NCBI RefSeq assembly: GCF_014646235.1
Contig: NZ_BMNB01000003.1
Coordinates: forward strand, 218,912-282,911
Reading direction: 5' to 3'
Length of the DNA stretch: 64,000 nucleotides
DNA from: Micromonospora sonchi
GTDB taxonomy: Bacteria > Actinomycetota > Actinomycetes > Mycobacteriales > Micromonosporaceae
The notes below the pieces were generated by a model. The model was not told the DNA's origin. It saw nothing but the letters and a program-made list of their open reading frames with translations, and ran no database searches. The translations under genes were made by a program, and so were the position numbers. This document shows, piece by piece, positions 56,180-64,000 of this stretch. Each line of letters starts with the position of its first letter. Positions within the stretch are counted from its first letter, which is position 1.

Positions 56180-56467
56180 ATGAGCACCACCAAACTGTGG
56201 AGGATTCTCGGCGCCACATGCGGCGTCATCTCCGCCGGAACCCTCATCGTCACGATCACGATCGTTGCCACCACGGACCCGCCGATGCGCCCATGGATCG
56301 CCCTGTCGATCGCGGTAACGGGCCTGGCGGGAATGGTCGCGCTCGCGCTGCCTATCGCGGCGAAGGTCGTGGACATGCTGCGCGAGGAAGGGAACGCGGC
56401 AGCGTTCCTGCGTGCCACGCAGCGGGACGTGGACGGCAGCAAGGTTCGTCGCCTCTCCTCTAGCTAG
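56180..56467 (+). CDS. two-helix membrane protein at element end
   Basis: 95 residues. Hydrophobic helices at about 10-30 (GATCGVISAGTLIVTITIV) and 38-62 (WIALSIAVTGLAGMVALALP), then a charged tail. Last gene before the tRNA junction. Confidence 0.65.
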   Translation: MSTTKLWRILGATCGVISAGTLIVTITIVATTDPPMRPWIALSIAVTGLAGMVALALPIAAKVVDMLREEGNAAAFLRATQRDVDGSKVRRLSSS

Positions 56468-56486
56468 CCACCCCATACCCCGCTTT

Positions 56487-56517
56487 GGGGCGCAGCCGAC
56501 ACGCCCGGCTGCGCCCC
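56487..56517 (+). terminator. strong terminator
   Basis: 11-bp stem GGGGCGCAGCC (56487-56497)/GGCTGCGCCCC (56507-56517) followed by CCTTCTTTT. Confidence 0.8.
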
Positions 56518-56594
56518 CTTCTTTTGGGTCGGTGACCCCACCGTGACCCCAGGCCCAAAACAAGACAAGATCAAAGACGGGTGTTTTCGCAGGG

Positions 56595-56640
56595 TGCCCC
56601 CGGCAGGATTCGAACCTGCGACACACGGTTTAGGAAACCG
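56595..56640. other. probable attachment-site core (element/chromosome junction)
   Basis: tRNA-targeting integrases recombine in the anticodon or T-arm half of the gene, and the element restores the 3' end. All element genes lie on the 3' side of this tRNA and host-type genes on the 5' side. The partner repeat should lie left of the window, so the core length cannot be measured here. Confidence 0.5.
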
Positions 56641-56667
56641 TTGCTCTATCCCCTGAGCTACGAGGGC
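56595..56667 (-). tRNA. tRNA-Arg (anticodon CCT)
   Basis: Minus strand: acceptor GCCCTCG/CGGGGGC (one G-U), D-arm region TAGCTCAGGGGATAGAGCA, anticodon stem ACGGT/ACCGT with loop TTCCTAA (anticodon CCT), T-arm GCAGG/CCTGC with loop TTCGAAT, discriminator A. CCA is not encoded. The 3' end faces the mobile element. Confidence 0.95.
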
Positions 56668-56683
56668 GCGAGGGCCCAGTCTA

Positions 56684-56781
56684 GCGACCTGCGGGTTCAC
56701 CTGGGGTGGCAGGGCGCGGCCCATGTTGACCCCCGTCCACCCGCGTCACCGGGGCCCCCGTTTTCCCAGCCCACGACCACA
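56684..56781. repeat. ~97-bp imperfect direct repeat, copy 1
   Basis: Begins GCGACCTGC, contains ACCTGGGGTGGCAGGGCG and CCGTTTTCCCAGCCCACGAC, and matches 58422-58517 with scattered substitutions. Lies just inside the host side of the tRNA. Confidence 0.8.
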
Positions 56782-57058
56782 TCACGACCACACCAACGCT
56801 GGCGGCTCCGAGGTGTCGTGATGGCCAGCGATGCGCTCAACCGCCCGCTGCGGCTTCTAACGGATGGTCCAGCGCCGCCAGCACGCGAGGACCCGTCATT
56901 GCGCCCTTGCGATTGACGTCGACCCCGCGTGTGCGTAGTGCTAGCACGACGATGGCCCGCAAATCGAACACCGAGGAGCCGCATTCCGAACACGGGCTGT
57001 GCCGCAAATCGAAAGAGAGCTCCCTCGCAGATCGAAACCGCGCCGGTTATCATGACGT
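56782..57058. other. non-coding stretch before the ATPase gene
   Basis: No supported gene. ATCGAA repeats (CAAATCGAACACC, CAAATCGAAAGAG, AGATCGAAACC) occur between about 56960 and 57037 and may bind a regulator. TATCAT at 57048 could be a -10 box for a near-leaderless ATPase transcript. Confidence 0.4.
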
Positions 57059-58321
57059 GTGTCCGCACCGCGCCTGATCCCCCGCCACGCCGCCGCGCAG
57101 GTCGACGCCGCCCTGGCCGATACCCGCGTCGTACTGATCAGCGGCGCACGCCAAGCAGGCAAGAGCACCCTGGTTCGCATCGTTGCCGGCGATCGTCTTG
57201 CTGAGCGCCGCGACCTCGACCGGGCACAGGACCGGGCGGCGGCGATCACCGATCCGGTCGGCTTCGTGGACTCCTCCGAACTCCTGGTCATCGACGAGAT
57301 CCAGCGCGCTCCGGAACTCCTGTTGGCCATCAAGGCTGCCGTCGACGAGGATCCCCGTCCTGGCCGGTACCTGCTCACCGGCTCATCTCGCCTCTTCGGC
57401 ATGGTGGCTGCCCCGGACGCGCTGCCCGGCCGGATGGAAACCGTCGAACTCTGGCCGTTCTCCCAGGGAGAACTCGATGGAGAGCCGGACGGATTCGTCG
57501 ATGCCATCTTCGCGCTCGGTCCGGACCTGCGACACGAATCGGAGGTCACCCGCGCCGATTACGCGGCCAGAATCGTGCGCGGCGGCCTACCCGAGGCCAC
57601 AGTCCGCGCGGACCCGCGGCGCCGCCAACGGTTCCTCGACGCTTACGTCCAAGCGCTCATCGACCGCGACGTGCGGCAGCTCTCCGACATCCAGCACAAG
57701 GGGGAGCTACGCAAGCTGGTGCGCCTCCTCGCGGCCAGATCCGCGACCATCATCGCCGCCAACTCCCTCGAATCGGCCCTCGGGCTGAGCCGGCCGACGA
57801 TCGCCCGCTACCTCCAGGCCCTGGAAGAGATCTTTTTGGTCAAGCGGATCCCCGGCTGGTCCCGCAACCTGGGCACCCGCACCACCGCCGCATCCAAACT
57901 GATTTTCGTCGACTCGGGCATCGCCGCCAACGAAATCGCTACCGACGCCCGGGCGCTGCTCCGGCCGGGCGCACCGTTCGGCCCGCTGCTCGAATCATTC
58001 GTCCTGTCCGAGCTGTCCCGCCAGCTCACCTGGTCCGAGGAGTTCGCCGATCTGTCCCACTACCGCGACCAGAGCAGGTACGAAGTCGATGCGGTACTTG
58101 AGAACCGATCCGGGCATGTCGTGGGGATCGAAGTCAAAGCAGCCACCACCGTCGGACCCGACGACTTCCGCGGGCTACGCCGACTCGCCGACCGCCTCGG
58201 CGACGACTTCATCGCCGGCATCGTCCTCTACACCGGAGCCTCCACGCTGCCGTTCGGTGACAGACTCCGCGCCATGCCAGTCAGCGCCCTGTGGCAGACT
58301 CCCGTCCCGCAAGCAGGCTGA
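57059..58321 (+). CDS. AAA+ ATPase with DUF4143 domain
   Basis: 420 residues from GTG 57059. Walker A GARQAGKST (about 29-37), Walker B SELLVIDEIQRAPEL (about 73-87), sensor TGSSRLF. The C-terminal DUF4143 half includes DAVLENRSGHVVGIEVKAA, a D...ExK pattern like a restriction-endonuclease-type site. A common, horizontally moving family of unclear function, sometimes linked to defence or toxin-antitoxin. Flanked by the two direct repeats. Confidence 0.85.
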   Translation: MSAPRLIPRHAAAQVDAALADTRVVLISGARQAGKSTLVRIVAGDRLAERRDLDRAQDRAAAITDPVGFVDSSELLVIDEIQRAPELLLAIKAAVDEDPRPGRYLLTGSSRLFGMVAAPDALPGRMETVELWPFSQGELDGEPDGFVDAIFALGPDLRHESEVTRADYAARIVRGGLPEATVRADPRRRQRFLDAYVQALIDRDVRQLSDIQHKGELRKLVRLLAARSATIIAANSLESALGLSRPTIARYLQALEEIFLVKRIPGWSRNLGTRTTAASKLIFVDSGIAANEIATDARALLRPGAPFGPLLESFVLSELSRQLTWSEEFADLSHYRDQSRYEVDAVLENRSGHVVGIEVKAATTVGPDDFRGLRRLADRLGDDFIAGIVLYTGASTLPFGDRLRAMPVSALWQTPVPQAG

Positions 58322-59112
58322 CCTCGTTCCCTTCGCGGTCACTCTTAGGTGGTGAGGGCCGACCGATGACCGAACGACGTGGTCTGCTGTCTTTAGCAAG
58401 CGAGCACAGCGACGCCGAATGGCGACCTGCATCAACCTGGGGTGGCAGGGCGTGGCCCACGTCGACCCGCGTTCGCCCGCGTCACCGGGACCCCGTTTTC
58501 CCAGCCCACGACCACACGCCGCACACATATCCGAGATCATGCTGCGATGCCTGCTCGTTGCTCGGACCGGAAGTCGCCGACCGGTGGGAGCTGGCCTCCG
58601 CGTTGGCATCGATTACGCATCGATGGTCGACGTTGTAACCGTACCGCTCACGCCAGACGAGGTCTCCGACGCCGCCCGCGCCGGACTCACTCCGCAGTTC
58701 GTCCTCTCGTGGCGATTCCCCCTGGTTCGAGGCCCTGTCAGCTCACGCGCGGCCGAGGGCCTGGCCCGCCGCGCCATCGGACCGAGTGATGGATCTCCTT
58801 GTCGGGCAGTTGTAGACCTTCCAGCCTCCCCAAGGGAGACAAGGCGCCTAGCGAACGATCGACCTTGGCCCCGTCCGGGGAGGCTGGGAGCCTTTGCGGC
58901 GAATGGGTCCCTGCGCATCCGGACCAGTTTCCTGACGTTCGAGCGCCTACCGAGCAGCTGCGATCAGCTCGCAGGGCCTGTCAGATCAGGGAGATCCTCC
59001 GCACCGTGGCCCGGCGTTGCTGCCTAGATGACGGGCGACGGCTCGGCAGGGAACGCGCCAGCGGGTCAGGGCGACCTCGAGTTGGGCGGAGACGTGGCCG
59101 CATCGGCGGCTG
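58322..59112. other. 791-bp region without a supported gene
   Basis: Holds repeat copy 2 and, at 58821-58887, an 11-bp inverted repeat (CCAGCCTCCCC/GGGGAGGCTGG) with a 45-bp loop. A frame near 58623 reads VDVVTVPLTPDEVSDAARAG and may be a gene fragment. The 202-codon frame across the region shows no coherent domain. Confidence 0.5.
58422..58517. repeat. ~97-bp imperfect direct repeat, copy 2
   Basis: Same orientation as 56684-56781 and 1.74 kb from it. The two copies bracket the ATPase/DUF4143 gene. Confidence 0.8.
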
Positions 59113-59517
59113 TCAGGGCGACCATACTGGGGCGGGCGTGGTCTTCTGTGCATCGAGCTTCAGGCTGTCGGCGAGCTTCAGCCAGACGACGCCGCCGATG
59201 ATCACGGCCAGCCAGATCGCGCGAACCGGGTTGAGCGCCTCGTCGAAGAACACCGGGCCCAGGAGCGCCGCGCCGACGGCGCCGATGCCCGCCCAGACGG
59301 CGTAGCCGATCCCGACGTCGATGGTCTTGAGTGCGACGCTGAGGCAGAACAACGTCAGGAGGAAGAAGACGAACGCGGAGATCGACCATCCGAGGATCGT
59401 GAACCCCTCGCTTCCTCCGACACTGAGCGCATAGCCGACTTCGAACGCGCCGGCGAGGAGCAGCACGAGCCAGGGCCCAGCCTTCTTCGAGTCGTTCCTG
59501 GTTGTCGTCACGGTCAT
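59113..59517 (-). CDS. SMR-family multidrug efflux protein
   Basis: 134 residues with four hydrophobic helices. The first carries the essential acidic residue in GAFEVGYAL, and helix 4 is NPVRAIWLAVIIGGVVWLKL. SMR proteins export cationic compounds as dimers; two adjacent paralogues often form a heterodimer, as here with the 59562 gene. Confidence 0.85.
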   Translation of the reverse strand: MTVTTTRNDSKKAGPWLVLLLAGAFEVGYALSVGGSEGFTILGWSISAFVFFLLTLFCLSVALKTIDVGIGYAVWAGIGAVGAALLGPVFFDEALNPVRAIWLAVIIGGVVWLKLADSLKLDAQKTTPAPVWSP

Positions 59518-59561
59518 CGAGTCAGTCCTTTCGTTGGTGTGGTGCGATGGATGGACGCGGG

Positions 59562-59882
59562 TCACGCGGCGCCGCTGAGCTGTAGCCCGACGACGCCGCC
59601 GATGACGATGAGGATGCCGAGGGCCTTCCTCCAGTTCAGGCGCTGATCGAGGAAGAGCGCGCCGACGATTACGATCCCCACGCCAGCGACGCTGGTCCAG
59701 ATCGCGTAGCCGACGCCGACGTCGAAGGTCAGGAGCGCGAGGCTGAGGAAGAAGGTCGCGATCGCGCCGCTCACGAGTGTGGCGATGGTCCACCACAGGC
59801 GGGTGAAGCCGTTCGCCTTGCTGGCGAAGAGGCCGACTGCGACCTCGAAGATGACGGCGATTCCCAGATAGAGCCAGCTCAT
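59562..59882 (-). CDS. SMR-family multidrug efflux protein
   Basis: 106 residues: SWLYLGIAVIFEVAVGLFAS with the conserved Glu, three more helices, and LDQRLNWRKALGILIVIGGV. Upstream partner of the 59113 gene. Confidence 0.88.
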   Translation of the reverse strand: MSWLYLGIAVIFEVAVGLFASKANGFTRLWWTIATLVSGAIATFFLSLALLTFDVGVGYAIWTSVAGVGIVIVGALFLDQRLNWRKALGILIVIGGVVGLQLSGAA

Positions 59883-59892
59883 GATGGTCCTT

Positions 59893-60402
59893 TCAGTCCT
59901 TTGGCGGAAGAGTCGGGGGGTGCGCGCGGTTGCGGTTGAGGTGTAGGAAGCGTTCGAACGGCTCCAGTTGGCGCGCGACGGGAAGCCGGTGCACGATGCT
60001 GGTCAGCTGTGGCCGGTCGATGTGAAATGCGGGGTAGCTGCCGCGGTAGTCGAAGCCGTGCTCGGCGACGGTGTCGCTGTCCACGGCGACGTAGATCCTC
60101 TCGACGCGATGGTCGATGGCATACCGGTAGCACAGACCACACGGCTCGCCTGTTGCCAGCAGCGTGGTGCCTCGCAAGTCATTCAGGTCGCGGTCGCGCA
60201 TCGCGGATCGCATGGCCATGATTTCGGCATGTGCGGTCGGGTCTTCCGTTCGGTGGACCTCGTTGACGCCATGCCTGGAGACATAGCCGTTTTCGTCGAT
60301 GACGACGCCGACGAACGGTAGGCCGCCGGATTCAACGTGGCGGATGCTGAACTCGACCGCATCCGCCATGAGCGCGACGAGCTCTGCCCTGGTCCAACTC
60401 AT
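59893..60402 (-). CDS. cytidine/guanine-deaminase-family protein
   Basis: 169 residues. TAHAEIMAMR (about 57-66) provides zinc His and catalytic Glu; GEPCGLCYRYA (about 84-94) provides the two zinc cysteines. Deaminates a nucleobase or related compound. Its start overlaps the DsbA-like gene stop. Confidence 0.85.
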   Translation of the reverse strand: MSWTRAELVALMADAVEFSIRHVESGGLPFVGVVIDENGYVSRHGVNEVHRTEDPTAHAEIMAMRSAMRDRDLNDLRGTTLLATGEPCGLCYRYAIDHRVERIYVAVDSDTVAEHGFDYRGSYPAFHIDRPQLTSIVHRLPVARQLEPFERFLHLNRNRAHPPTLPPKD

Positions 60403-61007
60403 CGCAGCGGCTCGCGCCCGGCGGCGTCGTCGACAGCCTTCTTCAGCCGCTCGGCGTCAAGCACCCCGGAGTAGAGCTGACCGCCCACACGGAAACTGGG
60501 AACGGCGCTCACGCCTACCGTTTCGACTGCGTACCGCTGGTCGGCGAGCTGGCGAGAGCGTCGTTCCTCACTCGCGAGTGCTCGTTGCACCTCTGACCGA
60601 TCGAGACCGATCGAGGCTGCGACGTCAACGATCACCTCGTCCTCGCCGATGTTGCGGTTCTGCTGAAAGAACGCGCCGAACATCGCGGACGAATATTCCT
60701 GGGCGACGCCTTGCTCCTTCGCCAGTTGCAGCACCATGAACGCCTTGGCGGTACGCGGCTGCGGAGAAACCGACGGGAGAGCGACGGCCACGCCCAGTCG
60801 GCGGGCCATCGGGTAGACGGACCCGCGCCACACCCGCGGCAGGTAATCGTCCTCCGGCTTCAACGTCGGCACCGGTTCGGGGCGCAGTTCGAACGGCCGG
60901 ATCTCGACCTCCGCCTCACGCTCTCGCTGCAACTCCGCCACCGCTTCCTCCACGAGAAAGCAGTACGGGCACACGTAATCCACGAATACGTCGATTTTTG
61001 TCCTCAT
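60399..61007 (-). CDS. DsbA-family (FrnE-like) oxidoreductase
   Basis: 202 residues from ATG 61007; an upstream ATG at 61043 overlaps the palindromic operator. VDYVCPYCFLVEEAV holds the CPYC redox site in the first strand-helix of a thioredoxin fold. A large helical insert follows, then SAVPSFRVGGQLYSGV with the cis-Pro. No signal peptide, so cytoplasmic. Confidence 0.85.
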   Translation of the reverse strand: MRTKIDVFVDYVCPYCFLVEEAVAELQREREAEVEIRPFELRPEPVPTLKPEDDYLPRVWRGSVYPMARRLGVAVALPSVSPQPRTAKAFMVLQLAKEQGVAQEYSSAMFGAFFQQNRNIGEDEVIVDVAASIGLDRSEVQRALASEERRSRQLADQRYAVETVGVSAVPSFRVGGQLYSGVLDAERLKKAVDDAAGREPLR

Positions 61008-61030
61008 TCGATCGCGCCCCTCACCCTTTG

Positions 61031-61044
61031 CATGTACATACATG
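61031..61044. promoter_or_regulatory. MarR-type operator palindrome
   Basis: CATGTA-CA-TACATG, a perfect 14-bp dyad between the MarR gene and the DsbA-like gene it precedes. Fits a MarR operator controlling the DsbA-deaminase-SMR genes. Confidence 0.6.
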
Positions 61045-61088
61045 AAATGTCGTCTGATCGGGCCGTGGCAACACCTTCGGGGCGCTAG

Positions 61089-61568
61089 CTAGGGAGTGAC
61101 CAGATCGCCAATGTCGCGCAGGGCGCGGCTCAGCTGCCGTGCATCCAGTTGAGGAAAATGCGCCGCTGCGTTGCTGAGAAGTTCGCGAGCCCGCTCCTCG
61201 TAAGGGCCTCGCACCTCCCCGAGCAGAGCCTCGCCCTGCTCGGTGATGACCGCGTAGACCCCGCGCCCGTCGTCAGGGCAGATGTCGCGGCGCGTCAGAC
61301 CCTTCGCCTCCAGCCGGCTCACCAGCCGCGTAACCGAGCTCTGGTTCAAACCGACCCGTTGGGCCAGGTCATTGACTCGAAGCTCCTTGTCGGCGGCATG
61401 ACTGAGATGCACCAGCGCGCGGTACTCCGTCAGTCCCACCCGGTAGGCGTCCGCGAGCCACTTGCCCAGACTTGCATCGACCGCAGCGGCGAAAGCTGCG
61501 ACCTGCGACCAGGCCGAACTGGCACCCCCCGCAAGGGCGGCCCCTTGGCTCGATGACTGCATGCGCAT
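61089..61568 (-). CDS. MarR-family regulator
   Basis: 159 residues. Winged helix at about 55-115 (YRALVHLSHAADKELRVNDL, SSVTRLVSRLEAKGLTRRDI, then DDGRGVYAVIT wing). Likely repressor of the downstream redox/efflux genes, released by a ligand. Confidence 0.88.
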   Translation of the reverse strand: MRMQSSSQGAALAGGASSAWSQVAAFAAAVDASLGKWLADAYRVGLTEYRALVHLSHAADKELRVNDLAQRVGLNQSSVTRLVSRLEAKGLTRRDICPDDGRGVYAVITEQGEALLGEVRGPYEERARELLSNAAAHFPQLDARQLSRALRDIGDLVTP

Positions 61569-61893
61569 GCAGCTAACGTAGCACGGCCCGACGGCAACTC
61601 AAGCACCACCGTCCGGATCGACCCGCACTGGCCCGGCTGCAACCCGGCGATCAGGGAAGTCCACTCCGGAAGCCTCGCGTTGTTCACCTGCACCCAGGCA
61701 CCTTGACGATCGTCCTGAACGGACAGACAGCGGAGGCCTTGCCACAAAGTCACCCGGCGGTACCCATCCAGGTTCGTTGGACGGCTGCCTGCGGCAGCGT
61801 TGCCTGGCCACCGACGTGCGGGTGCCCGCGATCCGCACCTCGGGAACAACCGTCGGGTGACGAACTCCGGTCTTCCCGCCGGCTCCTCTCCGG
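61569..61893. other. 325-bp region without a supported gene
   Basis: Open frames on both strands lack coherent domains. Sequence looks like decayed coding DNA next to the TetR fragment. Confidence 0.45.
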
Positions 61894-62040
61894 CTATCGG
61901 TACGAGTTGATCAGCCGGGCGAGGTGTCGGCCGGCGATCTCCAGTGGCTCGGGGCTTCTGGACACCTGGGCGGCGAGTTCCGCGCCCTCCAAGGTGTTGA
62001 TCACGGCAGCCCGTAGGGGCCGCCGCCGACGTCTCTGCAT
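61894..62040 (-). pseudogene. C-terminal fragment of a TetR-family regulator
   Basis: A 48-codon frame: RAAVINTLEGAELAAQVSRS then LEIAGRHLARLINSYR, the typical last helices of TetR-type repressors. The DNA-binding domain is missing upstream, so this is a truncated relic. Confidence 0.6.
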
Positions 62041-62044
62041 GATC

Positions 62045-62076
62045 CGGGCGGGCCCGATTGACGTCGAGCCCGCCCG
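62045..62076 (-). terminator. terminator hairpin
   Basis: CGGGCGGGC (62045-62053)/GCCCGCCCG (62068-62076) about 90 bp downstream of the lipase stop. Confidence 0.5.
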
Positions 62077-62164
62077 TTTCAGTCCGGCTGTTTCAGGTGG
62101 GTTGGATCTCGTCCGGCTTGCAGACCTGCACGCCCTCGAAGTTACTCGTCGAGTCGGCTAATGA

Positions 62165-63580
62165 TCATCTTGCCAGGGCGGCGAGTCGGAATTGCTGGTT
62201 GGTCTGCCCGTGACAGTCGTACAACTGGACCTGCGCCCCGTTGGCCGTGCTCCACACATCCAGGCACCGCCCGGACTGAACACCACTGATCGTGCCGTTG
62301 GAGTTCACATTCCACTGCTGATTGGTCTGCCCGTGGCAACTGTAGATCTGGACCGCAGCGCCGTTACCCGAACCCGCCGCATCCAGACACATGTTCCCGT
62401 ACACCTGTAGTTGCTTGTTCGAGGTGTACGTCCACGACTGGTTGACCTGCTTGTTGCAGTCGTACAACTGCACCCGCGTGCCGTTCGAACGCGAAGCATT
62501 CGGCACGTCGATGCACCGACCCGACTGCGTACCGACAATCTCGCTGGCCGAACCGGGCGGGGAGGAGGTCGGAGGCGTGGTCGGGGTGCTGGACGGGGTG
62601 GGCCCCGGCGTGCCGGTCGGAGGCGGAGTGGTCGGCGTCGTCGGCAGCAACGGGCACGTGCTGCGGTAGGTGACCACGCCGCTGTTGTCCAGCAGCGGGC
62701 AGAGGAACTGGCTGTACCGGGCGTCGTTGTCGACGAACATCTTCAAGAACGGCAGCATGGTCCGGATCATCACCGGGTTCGATCGTCCGACCATGAACCC
62801 ATGGTCCGCACCGGCGACCTCCAGGTAGACGCTCTCCGTGGCGGCCGGGATGCCGTTGTACAGGCCGATGGCGTAGGACGGGGTGACCACCGTGTCCGCC
62901 TGCCCAGAAAAGATCATCGTGGGCACCCGGTCGTTGGCCAGGTTCGACGACGGCGAGTACGGCGCGATGCCGACCACTGCCTTCAACGAGGAGCGACGCG
63001 TGGCTGCGCTCAGCGCCCCGCCGCCGCCCATGGAGTGACCGGAGACGGCCAACCGGTTCGGATCGACCCGGTCGCGTACCGGGCTCTGCTGCGTCAGGTA
63101 GTCCAACGCGGCGAGCAACTGGGTGCCTCTCGCCGTGTCGAAGTCGTTACGGCTGTTGGTCTCGATGCCGATCACGACGAAGCCGTGCGATGCCAGCCAC
63201 GGCCCCATCCAGGCCAGTTCGGCGGAGAACAACGCGGTGTAACCCGGCGAGATCGCGATGGCCCCGAAGGTGCCCTGGCTGGTGTCGGTCGGGTAGTAGA
63301 TCCTGCCGCCGTTGAAGCCGTACCCGGTCGGGACGCTGACCGACGTGTTGGCAAAGGGGCCGCGCTCGGTTGCGACGCTGGTCCGGGTGGGGTCCGGGCC
63401 TCGCTGGTACGGGTTGTCGGCGGCCGACGCCGACCCGGTCGCCACCGTCACGGTGAACAACCCGACGGCGGCTGCGATCCCGGCCGCGGCGAACTTGAAC
63501 AGCCGTCCCCGGATGCCGGGGGACACTCGGTCAGCGGCAGTTTCCCCCGAGGGCGGGGGGCGGTGTGCGTGTGGTCGCAC
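62165..63580 (-). CDS. secreted polyester hydrolase (cutinase-like) with ricin-type lectin domain
   Basis: 471 residues from GTG 63580 (GGAGG eight bases upstream). Signal peptide about 15-55 (KFAAAGIAAAVGLFTVTVAT...SASA). Residues 60-320 match actinobacterial cutinase/PETase-like enzymes: NPYQRGPDPTRTSV, nucleophile Ser in VSGHSMGGGG, Asp in SGQADTVVTP, His in AGADHGF, and a closing Cys pair (FLCPLLD, STCPLL). A Thr/Pro linker leads to a ricin-B/CBM13 domain (about 345-471) with QxW repeats. Would cut ester bonds in cutin-like polymers while bound to sugar. Confidence 0.85.
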   Translation of the reverse strand: MRPHAHRPPPSGETAADRVSPGIRGRLFKFAAAGIAAAVGLFTVTVATGSASAADNPYQRGPDPTRTSVATERGPFANTSVSVPTGYGFNGGRIYYPTDTSQGTFGAIAISPGYTALFSAELAWMGPWLASHGFVVIGIETNSRNDFDTARGTQLLAALDYLTQQSPVRDRVDPNRLAVSGHSMGGGGALSAATRRSSLKAVVGIAPYSPSSNLANDRVPTMIFSGQADTVVTPSYAIGLYNGIPAATESVYLEVAGADHGFMVGRSNPVMIRTMLPFLKMFVDNDARYSQFLCPLLDNSGVVTYRSTCPLLPTTPTTPPPTGTPGPTPSSTPTTPPTSSPPGSASEIVGTQSGRCIDVPNASRSNGTRVQLYDCNKQVNQSWTYTSNKQLQVYGNMCLDAAGSGNGAAVQIYSCHGQTNQQWNVNSNGTISGVQSGRCLDVWSTANGAQVQLYDCHGQTNQQFRLAALAR

Positions 63581-63680
63581 TGTCGGTACCTCCTGGTGGT
63601 GGGGTGTGTGAGGGGTGGGCGGGCTCGGTTTGTGCCGAGCCCGCCCGTTCCGGCTGTGCCCGAGCCGGACCTGCACGCTG

Positions 63681-64000
63681 TCAGCGCTGCAGAGTCAGTA
63701 CTCCCGGGCGGTAGGGCAGGAGGCCGTAGTCGCCGCCGGAGCTGGGGGAACGCCCCTGGTAGAGCAGTTGGAGGTTGCAGGGGTCGATGGTCATGGTCTG
63801 GTCGGCGTTGCTGCGGATGAGTTCGCCGTGGCTGATGTCGTTGGTCCAGGTGGCGCCGCTGTTGGCCTTACCGGCGAAGGGGTTGCTCTCACTCGTCGCC
63901 TGCGGCGTCCACGTGCCGCCCAGGCTGGTGGCCGTGAAGGAGCGGAAGTAGCGGCCCTGCGAACCGATCGCCTCGACGAGCATCAGGTACCGGTTCTGGC
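63681..64000 (-). CDS. GH62 alpha-L-arabinofuranosidase, C-terminal part (cut by window)
   Basis: The frame is open to the right edge. [51 protein letters not shown] and [15 protein letters not shown] are the typical final motifs of family GH62, which removes arabinose from xylan. About 106 residues are visible, ending at TGA 63681-63683. Same strand as the polyester hydrolase. Confidence 0.85.
   Translation of the reverse strand, partial: QNRYLMLVEAIGSQGRYFRSFTATSLGGTWTPQATSESNPFAGKANSGATWTNDISHGELIRSNADQTMTIDPCNLQLLYQGRSPSSGGDYGLLPYRPGVLTLQR

Noticed and set aside
58419..59027. 202-codon plus frame after the ATPase gene
   Set aside because: Begins inside a direct repeat and has no domain or ribosome-binding site; only a short fragment near 58623 looks protein-like.
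61703..62161. 152-codon plus frame opposite the TetR fragment
   Set aside because: Arg/Pro-rich shadow; the minus strand carries a recognisable TetR C-terminus.

Overview
The window is high-GC actinobacterial DNA, most likely from Micromonosporaceae; the taxon is inferred from gene families and codon style. About 1-56.6 kb looks like the right-hand part of one large integrated mobile element. From about 56.7 kb to the end is ordinary host chromosome. The element ends at the 3' side of an intact tRNA-Arg(CCU) gene on the minus strand (56595-56667), as expected for tRNA-targeted integration. The other attachment site, the integrase, the capsid genes and the terminase are not in the window.

Left to right: 1-4.8 kb holds the end of a siphovirus tail module and a lysis cassette: Gp37-like tail protein, upper-baseplate-like protein, an M15-type endolysin and four small membrane or coiled-coil proteins. 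At 4.9-8.1 kb lie minus-strand accessory genes: a lipoprotein, a GNAT-like protein and small DNA-binding proteins. At 8.2-11 kb there is a DUF397/helix-turn-helix (WhiJ-type) cluster and a GNAT acetyltransferase. At 11.1-18.6 kb a single minus-strand operon resembles the transfer region of actinomycete integrative conjugative elements (AICEs): an FtsK/TraB-like translocase, several Spd-like membrane proteins and a membrane-anchored GIY-YIG protein. Opposite it lie an excisionase-like regulator and an HTH-NUDIX fusion that recalls the pSAM2 immunity factor Pif. Phage and conjugation functions therefore sit side by side.

The element has two replication-initiator loci, at 21.5-23.2 kb and 35.5-38.1 kb, built on the same plan. 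Each has a structured leader RNA with compensatory base changes between the copies, the shared heptamer TTGATCG, a ribosome-binding site, a peptide gene of about 30 codons, and an overlapping winged-helix initiator. Palindromic or repeated iterons lie inside or just after the initiator, as in lambda O/ori. In the second locus the operon continues into a protein that appears to join two DnaB N-terminal-type domains to a GIY-YIG nuclease domain, with no helicase motor.

Between and after these loci are large batteries of very small genes. One is on the minus strand (23.3-35.4 kb) and one on the plus strand (38.1-54.2 kb). Most overlap by 4 bp or share a recurring GGAGGACACCATGACC start region. 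At least two repeat-containing promoter families (ATGACTCT and CACTAC) lie beside small HTH genes. The plus battery includes HicAB, an HTH/TPR regulator, a glycine-rich-domain-like protein with an APH-like kinase, an orphan Phd-type antitoxin and a HAD-like phosphatase. A GntR regulator, a secreted proline-rich protein and a small membrane protein close the element.

The host flank carries an ATPase/DUF4143 gene between two imperfect direct repeats of about 97 bp, a MarR-DsbA-deaminase-SMR gene set, a truncated TetR relic, a polyester-hydrolase-like protein with a ricin-type lectin domain, and the 3' end of a GH62 arabinofuranosidase gene.
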